NCBI GenBank assembly: GCA_021820645.1
Contig: JAKADJ010000055.1
Location: 1 to 10,794, forward strand
DNA length: 10,794 nt
Direction of reading: 5' to 3'
DNA from: Bacillota bacterium
Lineage (GTDB): Bacteria > Bacillota_E > Sulfobacillia > Sulfobacillales > Sulfobacillaceae
Positions 6,455 to 10,794 of the stretch are shown here, piece after piece. Each line of letters begins with the position of its first letter. Within the stretch, counting starts at the first letter, position 1. The notes below the pieces were generated by a model. The model saw only the letters and a program-made list of their open reading frames with translations, was not told the origin of the DNA and did no database searches. The position numbers were made by a program, and so were the translations under genes.

Positions 6455-7556
6455 CCGGCTGGCCCAAGTGGGGCTTCTTTTAAGTCTTTTGCTAGGGACT
6501 AGTGGGTGCTGGGACAACCGGCCGGTCAACTCGCGGGCCATGGTATTATCGATGGGTATAGCTCCGGCTAAGCATCCCAATGAATTTAGTGTGGTATTCC
6601 AGGCTCCAACCCCTTCGGCGGTCACCAGTAGCAGCTCAGGCGGTTCAGGTGCGTCAGCCAAAGATACCTTCGATGTCGTGGGTTCCGGACCGGCACTATC
6701 GGAGAGCTTTAACGAAGCGCAAGCCCAGGTCTCCAAAGATCTGTACTTGGGCCAAGTCCAAGTCATCGCGATTTCCACTCATCTCAAAGCCAAATATTTC
6801 AAGCGTGCTTTCGACGGGCTCGGGCGCATCGCGACGCTAGACAAGACGCCCTTTGTGATTGCGTCATCGACTTCTCTAAAGACCTTGCTCCAGCATACCT
6901 CACCCCAAGACAAGTTTCCGAGTCTCTACTTTTCCACACTCTTTAGTTGCAAGACCTGTCAGACCGACGCCTTTGGAGTACGTCTCTGGCAGGTGTTGGT
7001 ACGCTTGGCCACACCAGGGGCGGATATGTACCTCCCGATTGCGACCCCGGTCAAAGACGGCTACCGAGTGGATACCCTGGCGCTCTACCGCCATTTTCAT
7101 TATGTCGCCACGCTCAACCGAACCCAAAGCATGACGCTAGGAATCCTGGCGGGCATTTCGAAGAAGGCGAGCATTTTCTTACCGCGCTACAACGCATCAT
7201 TACGGGCCGTGGCCGGGACCAGTGCCCTCCGCGCCAAAGTGGTAGACGGCCAGGTCGATGCAACCTTTAACATTCATCTGACTTCGACCCTAGAAGGGAT
7301 TGGCTCGGTAACCGAAACCGCATCACAACTCGCGGGCATGTCGAACCGGGCTTCGGCCACTATTGCCCAATCGTGTTTGAATCTCTTAAAGCTCACCCAA
7401 CACTACGACGTCGATCCGCTGGGCATCGGGCGGCAATTAAGTTGGCAACACCCGAGCGCCTTTACAAAGTTCCCGCATTGGCATCAGGAATATCCGCATG
7501 TCCATATGACGGTGCATTGCACCGTCCTCATCGACAAGATGGGAGACATTAAATGA
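6441..7556 (+). CDS. gerKC: Spore germination receptor lipoprotein subunit C (GerC family)
   Basis: C-subunit of the receptor, a lipoprotein on the outer face of the spore inner membrane. The 371 residues start with a signal peptide, a hydrophobic stretch (10-19), and the lipobox TSGC with Cys 23, followed by WDNRPVN, the GerC hallmark CWDxR. The -3 residue is T rather than L. A Ser/Gly linker (about 62-73) precedes the first domain (VSKDLYLGQVQVIAIS). The C-terminal Ger(x)C domain includes HYDVDPLGIGRQL and ends with HMTVHCTVLID, as usual. A CKTC pair at 170-173 is unusual for the exported part. The start overlaps gerKA by 14 nt, with AAGAGG 6 nt upstream, implying coupled translation. Confidence 0.92.
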   Translation: MMKVSRLAQVGLLLSLLLGTSGCWDNRPVNSRAMVLSMGIAPAKHPNEFSVVFQAPTPSAVTSSSSGGSGASAKDTFDVVGSGPALSESFNEAQAQVSKDLYLGQVQVIAISTHLKAKYFKRAFDGLGRIATLDKTPFVIASSTSLKTLLQHTSPQDKFPSLYFSTLFSCKTCQTDAFGVRLWQVLVRLATPGADMYLPIATPVKDGYRVDTLALYRHFHYVATLNRTQSMTLGILAGISKKASIFLPRYNASLRAVAGTSALRAKVVDGQVDATFNIHLTSTLEGIGSVTETASQLAGMSNRASATIAQSCLNLLKLTQHYDVDPLGIGRQLSWQHPSAFTKFPHWHQEYPHVHMTVHCTVLIDKMGDIK

Positions 7557-7581
7557 CAGGACGGGGGTGGGGGAGGGAGAC

Positions 7582-8745
7582 ATGGCCCATCTAACCGATC
7601 GGCTGCCGCGTATTTCAGCGCTGCAATTCGCCACCATGGTGACTTCCGGTTATGTGGCGCTGGGTGTCTTTTATTTCCCGCGGGAGGCGGTGACTGCCGC
7701 TGGTCGCGAAGGCATCTGGTGCATCCTGCTCGACGGCTTGGTCAGCTTTGTCTTGATGCACTTGGTGTTTCGGCTTAGTCGTCTGATTCCGAACGAAACT
7801 TTTAATTCCTTTGGCCCTAAACTCTTTGGTAAACCCTTAGCCTTCATCGTGGCCGTCTACACTATTATTTATCACCTGGCTCTGGCCATTTCCGCCGCGG
7901 TGCTGTTTTCTTTCGTGCTCGGCAACATTTTCTTACCCGACACGCCCATTTGGGCCATCGATGGGGCGCTCACCGCAACGGCCGTTTATATGGCATGGGG
8001 CGGTGCGGCAGCCCTGGCCCGCACCTTGCAAGGGAGCTACATTCCCGTACTCATTTTAACGTTTTTAACCGGCTTCTTAACGGTCACCCTGATTCGCCAC
8101 CCGATCTTACTGTTGCCTCCCGATCATTTTACCGTGCTCCCCGTCTTAGAAGGCGCCTACCGGGAATACATCATGTTTATTGGGTTTCAATTAAGCGTGA
8201 CGCTCTATCCCTTCGTCCGTAACGAGCAGCGCCGCCAAGCCGAACATTATACCTACATTGGTCTGGCGGTCATTGTGGCGGTGATGCTGATTAGCTATGA
8301 AGTCACCATGGCCACATTTGGACCGAGCTTCATCCCGAGCCTGCGCTGGCCTATCGTATCCCTCCTCAGGATACTCGCCCTCAAGGGTTTTTTTATCGAC
8401 AAGTTTGGCATGTTGGTGGTGACCCTCTGGACCATCGTGGTGGCCGCATTTTTGTCAGTCCGACTGTGGTGCCTGGCACACGATATCGCCGGGTTTTTTC
8501 ACATAGACGGGGCGGCGGGTTATCACGGGTCGTTGCTGGCCACGGGGGCCGTCGTGGTGATTGGCGCGATTGCCATTCCCAACGCCAAAATTACCGATTT
8601 AATTAATGAGAACTATTTGGTGGGCCTGGGTTTACTGTATCTCACCGTGATCCCGTTTTTGACCATTACCGTGGCCAATTTTCGTAAAGCCCGAGTACAA
8701 GAGCTCCGCACTAAGACCGAGCCCCCTCCGGCTCCGCCGGGTTAG
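7582..8745 (+). CDS. gerKB: Spore germination receptor permease-like subunit B (GerB family)
   Basis: B-subunit of the receptor, related to APC-superfamily amino-acid transporters and believed to hold the germinant site. The 387 residues are the normal size and show about ten membrane segments. Recognisable parts are ISALQFATMVTSGYVALGVFYFPRE at the start (family: iS..Q......s...G...l..P), LSRLIPNETFNSFGPKLFGK, VLEGAYREYIMFIGF and FPSF-like FGPSFIPSLRWPIVSLLR. I chose the ATG at 7582 over GTG 7567 because GGAGG sits 5 nt before it, and the GTG would overlap that site. It lies 25 nt after gerKC and closes the operon. Its last 35 nt overlap the end of the opposite histidine kinase gene, with no visible terminator between them. 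Confidence 0.92.
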   Translation: MAHLTDRLPRISALQFATMVTSGYVALGVFYFPREAVTAAGREGIWCILLDGLVSFVLMHLVFRLSRLIPNETFNSFGPKLFGKPLAFIVAVYTIIYHLALAISAAVLFSFVLGNIFLPDTPIWAIDGALTATAVYMAWGGAAALARTLQGSYIPVLILTFLTGFLTVTLIRHPILLLPPDHFTVLPVLEGAYREYIMFIGFQLSVTLYPFVRNEQRRQAEHYTYIGLAVIVAVMLISYEVTMATFGPSFIPSLRWPIVSLLRILALKGFFIDKFGMLVVTLWTIVVAAFLSVRLWCLAHDIAGFFHIDGAAGYHGSLLATGAVVVIGAIAIPNAKITDLINENYLVGLGLLYLTVIPFLTITVANFRKARVQELRTKTEPPPAPPG

Positions 8746-10006
8746 CGAGGTCAAAACTAAGACGCGTATGGCCAGCCGTGGACTGGACGGTCAGGGTCCC
8801 GCCATGGGCCTCGACCAGACGCTGCACAATGGTGAGCCCGAGTCCGGATCCGGTCGGCTTGGTGCTTTGATGAACCTGAAATAGACGCCGCATAATGGGT
8901 TCGGGGATACCGGGCCCATCGTCTACGACATCCACCGCAGTGCGTTCCGGGCCCCGGGCAATCCGCACCCGCACCACGGTGCCTTGGCTCCCCATCGCTT
9001 CGCGCGCATTCTTAAAGAGGTTCAAAAAAATATGGCGAAGCCGGTCGGGATTAGCCAAGACATGAAGGCGAATCGGGGCGTCTATTTTGAATCGTACCCG
9101 CGGGGCGGGAATCATGCACTCGGCGTCCTGCCAGCACTCTCGGATCAGGGGTTCGATCTCCAGATCGACGACTTCCATATGGGTATCGCGGGTCGCCCAC
9201 AAGACATCATCCGTAAGTTTGGCGAGATGGTCAATTTCCGTCATGGCGGTCTCCAACAAAGACTGAAGATGGGGGTCTTTGGCCTGCATCATGGCGAGTT
9301 CAATGCGACCAGAGAGCGTTGCTAAAGGGTTTCTAATCTCGTGCATCAAGGTTGCCACCACGTCGGTCGCCAAGCGGTCCCCTTGGGCCAGGGATTCGGG
9401 CACCGCTTCTAGAACGACCCACTGCCCATCGCCATGCAGACGGATTTCATAACTGTCATGCTGGGTCACCAGGAGGGTTCCCGAGCCTTTGGCGGTCACT
9501 TGATTCCAATCCGGCAGCCAATCGACCGCCGCCCAATTTTGAGCAATCCCAGCCTCCACCAAACCTAAGACCTGGCGTGCGACCCGGTTGGTGTAGATCT
9601 CGGTGGTCGCCGTATCATTAAAAAAACCGGTATGCAGCAATTCGGAACCCGAAGCCAATCCGGAGTCAATGGGCCAAAAGATGTGCCCGGCCCGGTGTCC
9701 TTCCAGGTTGGTGACAAGAGCCGATTCCATGAGAAACGCCTCGGTGTCCCAGCGGATAACAAATGGACCGCGGCCGGGATGTCCCGTCGCCAATGCCGTG
9801 TGAATACGCTGCTCCGTAAGGCCCAGGCGCTGTGCGGCCCGGTTGCACCATGTCGCGTGGGGCTTGTCCCACGATCGAAAAATTAAGGGAAACGGAATTT
9901 CGTTGAGCGCATCCTTGCGAACCAGAAAATCGTTGGCGAGCTGAATGTTGCGCATAACCTTGAATGTATTGTCCATCAGCACCGTCCCGTCATAGTCGTC
10001 TGGCAT
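8711..10006 (-). CDS. Cytoplasmic PAS-domain sensor histidine kinase (contains adapter sequence)
   Basis: A 431-residue two-component or phosphorelay kinase with no membrane segment. Two PAS-like regions (about 36-112 and 120-205) precede a HisKA dimerisation helix with MHEIRNPL (phosphorylated His 222). The catalytic domain has an N box LFKNAREAM (Asn 333), G1 DDGPGIP (362-368), an F-like VHQSTKP, and G2 GSGLGLTIV (386-394). The start at ATG 10006 has AGGTGG 6 nt upstream. The architecture recalls the sporulation-type kinases of Bacillus such as KinA and KinE, and the gene borders a germination operon, but its signal and partner regulator are not in the window. Residues 128-139 (FFNDTATTEIYT) are encoded by Illumina adapter sequence, in the strand region at the start of the second PAS domain. 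The native residues there are unknown, so no structure or function should be drawn from that part. Confidence 0.9.
   Translation of the reverse strand: MPDDYDGTVLMDNTFKVMRNIQLANDFLVRKDALNEIPFPLIFRSWDKPHATWCNRAAQRLGLTEQRIHTALATGHPGRGPFVIRWDTEAFLMESALVTNLEGHRAGHIFWPIDSGLASGSELLHTGFFNDTATTEIYTNRVARQVLGLVEAGIAQNWAAVDWLPDWNQVTAKGSGTLLVTQHDSYEIRLHGDGQWVVLEAVPESLAQGDRLATDVVATLMHEIRNPLATLSGRIELAMMQAKDPHLQSLLETAMTEIDHLAKLTDDVLWATRDTHMEVVDLEIEPLIRECWQDAECMIPAPRVRFKIDAPIRLHVLANPDRLRHIFLNLFKNAREAMGSQGTVVRVRIARGPERTAVDVVDDGPGIPEPIMRRLFQVHQSTKPTGSGLGLTIVQRLVEAHGGTLTVQSTAGHTRLSFDLANPAEPEGARS
9591..9626 (-). other. Illumina P5 adapter/flow-cell oligo sequence (assembly artefact)
   Basis: On the minus strand seven T residues (9620-9626) are followed by the full 29-nt P5 oligonucleotide (9591-9619), beginning AATGATACGGCGACCACC. 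The T-run matches the poly-T tail of the grafted flow-cell primer. In the kinase frame it reads FFNDTATTEIYT; in an overlapping frame it reads FLMIRRPPRST. Both peptides are well known from adapter-contaminated assemblies. At 36 nt, it leaves the reading frame open. Short CCGGT sequences lie on both sides. Confidence 0.97.
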
Positions 10007-10088
10007 CCATTACCACCTGAACTCTCTTCGACAGATCTCCCAATTATCCCTTTAATTGCTGTCGACTTTCGCGTCGGAGGCGGCCAAC

Positions 10089-10117
10089 TTCACGCGATTC
10101 CCAAAGTAGGCTATGAT
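10089..10117 (+). promoter_or_regulatory. Sigma-A-type promoter of the ABC permease gene
   Basis: TTCACG (10089-10094, 4 of 6 to TTGACA) and TATGAT (10112-10117, 5 of 6 to TATAAT) are 17 nt apart. Transcription would begin near 10124, giving a leader of about 110 nt that contains the structured element. The divergent kinase gene must be read from the other strand of the same spacer; I found no convincing promoter pair for it. Confidence 0.45.
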
Positions 10118-10123
10118 AGGTAA

Positions 10124-10230
10124 CGGAAATCGACACCGCCACCAAGGGTGGCGCTATCCCTGTTCTGGCCCCTATCCGGGTGGTTGGCGCCATGGGGGTC
10201 TCATCAACTCGTGGGGATAGGAGGTCCCGC
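10124..10230 (+). promoter_or_regulatory. Structured mRNA leader with alternative pairings over the ribosome binding site
   Basis: A perfect 7-bp hairpin, CGCCACC (10137-10143) and GGTGGCG (10147-10153), stands near the 5' end. Its 3' arm overlaps TGGCGC (10149-10154), which can instead pair with GCGCCA (10187-10192). Further on, GGGGATAGG (10213-10221) overlaps the Shine-Dalgarno AGGAGGT (10219-10225). It can pair with CTATCCC (10154-10160) or with CCTATCC (10171-10177). Mutually exclusive pairings that hide or free the ribosome binding site suggest translational control. I could not match it to TPP, guanidine-I, M-box, manganese, fluoride or other riboswitch classes I know. Confidence 0.4.
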
Positions 10231-10233
10231 CAC

Positions 10234-10794
10234 ATGAACGACATGACGGATCGCCGCTCCGGCTGGGGTATGGCCGACCTACTGGTCGGCGTGGTAGTGC
10301 TGGCCATTCTTTCTTTGATTATCGCCTGGGCGACCCACGCGCCACATCCCCATCCTGAAGTTGGCAGCATCTCCTTGGCCTACTGGCGCTTACCTCTCTA
10401 TGCGCTCTATTCTTGGCTGCGCATGGCGGCCGCCTACATCATTTCTCTTTTGTTTACGTTTGTGTATGCCTATGCCGCGGCCTATAACAAGCGCGCCGAA
10501 AAGATTCTTTTGCCATTGCTGGATATTTTGCAGTCGATTCCGGTGCTGTCCTTTTTGCCCGTGGTGCTCTTGGCCTTCATCGCGCTATTCCCGGGCTCTC
10601 GAATCGGCGTCAACCTGGCCTCAATCGTTCTTATCTTTACCGGACAAGTCTGGAACATGGTGTTTGCGCTGTACCATGGCCTCATCACCATCCCGCGCGA
10701 TCTGAAAGAATCTGCGATGTCTCTTAACTTGTCAGCTTGGCAACGTTTTCGGACCCTCGAACTCCCGTATTCGATGGTGGGCTTAGTCTGGAAC
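10234..10794 (+). CDS. ABC transporter permease, NitT/TauT-like (3' end outside window)
   Basis: An open frame of 187 codons running off the window. It starts at ATG 10234, with AGGAGGT 8 nt upstream (10219-10225). An N-terminal membrane helix (about 13-33) is followed by a periplasmic stretch (HAPHPHPEVGSISLAYWRLP) and then the binding-protein-dependent permease core with helices near 61-82 and further ones after. LLDILQSIPVLSFLPVV is typical of nitrate/sulfonate/taurine-type permeases. The cytoplasmic EAA loop that docks the ATPase reads ESAMSLNLSAWQRFRTLELP, with N in place of the usual G. Some members of this family are fused double permeases of over 500 residues; the rest of the gene would show whether this is one. 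The substrate cannot be told, and no binding protein or ATPase gene is in view. Confidence 0.85.
   Translation, partial: MNDMTDRRSGWGMADLLVGVVVLAILSLIIAWATHAPHPHPEVGSISLAYWRLPLYALYSWLRMAAAYIISLLFTFVYAYAAAYNKRAEKILLPLLDILQSIPVLSFLPVVLLAFIALFPGSRIGVNLASIVLIFTGQVWNMVFALYHGLITIPRDLKESAMSLNLSAWQRFRTLELPYSMVGLVWN

Noticed and set aside
8722..8750. GC-rich hairpin near the shared end of gerKB and the kinase as a terminator
   Set aside because: The stem is short and lies within both coding regions, and no T-run follows on either strand.
9565..9762. Minus-strand ORF of 65 codons ending in a VFLMIRRPPRST-type peptide
   Set aside because: It is a shadow frame of the kinase gene; the FLMIRRPPRST string is the other-frame translation of the adapter sequence.
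10043..10048. GATAAT on the minus strand as a -10 for the histidine kinase
   Set aside because: It is a fair hexamer but no acceptable -35 or extended -10 accompanies it at 15-18 nt.
10124..10230. Known riboswitch (TPP, guanidine-I or M-box) in front of the permease gene
   Set aside because: NitT/TauT-type permeases are often under such elements, but the conserved core strings of these classes are not present.

Overview
The window looks like chromosome from a spore-forming Bacillota. It carries a complete spore-germination receptor operon of the GerA type, the engulfment hydrolase SpoIIP, rpsT and holA. The moderate GC content, several GTG/TTG starts and strong AGGAGG-type ribosome binding sites would suit a Sulfobacillus-like thermoacidophile, but that placement is inference from general character and not from a marker gene. 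The spoIIP - rpsT (opposite strand) - holA order matches the conserved Bacillus block in relative strand. The gpr protease gene usually found next to spoIIP is absent, and a small membrane protein sits in its place.

Layout. 1-425: non-coding, highly structured DNA resembling part of a group II intron RNA, with no reverse transcriptase and no domain V. 628-1298 (minus): a divergent guanylate kinase preceded by an extended -10 promoter and a possible 33-codon leader ORF that overlaps its start by ATGA. 1531-2742 (minus): spoIIP. 2805-3134 (minus): a small holin-like membrane protein. 3217-3486 (plus): rpsT with a strong promoter and a symmetric terminator shared with convergent holA (3534-4574, minus). 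4622-8745 (plus): gerKA-gerKC-gerKB, overlapping or tightly spaced. 8711-10006 (minus): a soluble PAS histidine kinase whose tail overlaps the end of gerKB. 10234-10794 (plus): the start of an ABC permease with a roughly 110-nt structured leader; it runs off the window.

How the genes fit together. The three Ger proteins form one inner-membrane nutrient receptor for spore germination. SpoIIP acts during engulfment. The cytoplasmic kinase is a plausible but unproven phosphorelay or stress sensor. RpsT, HolA and the guanylate kinase are housekeeping or housekeeping-like.

The most striking observation is an artefact. Inside the kinase gene, 9591-9619 is an exact reverse complement of the 29-nt Illumina P5 oligonucleotide, followed by a seven-A run (9620-9626) that corresponds to the poly-T tail of the flow-cell oligo. 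The 36 nt happen to be in frame, so the gene appears intact while 12 of its residues are adapter-encoded. The best candidate for new biology is the permease leader, in which two C-rich segments compete for the same sequence overlapping the Shine-Dalgarno. I found no convincing new multi-gene system.
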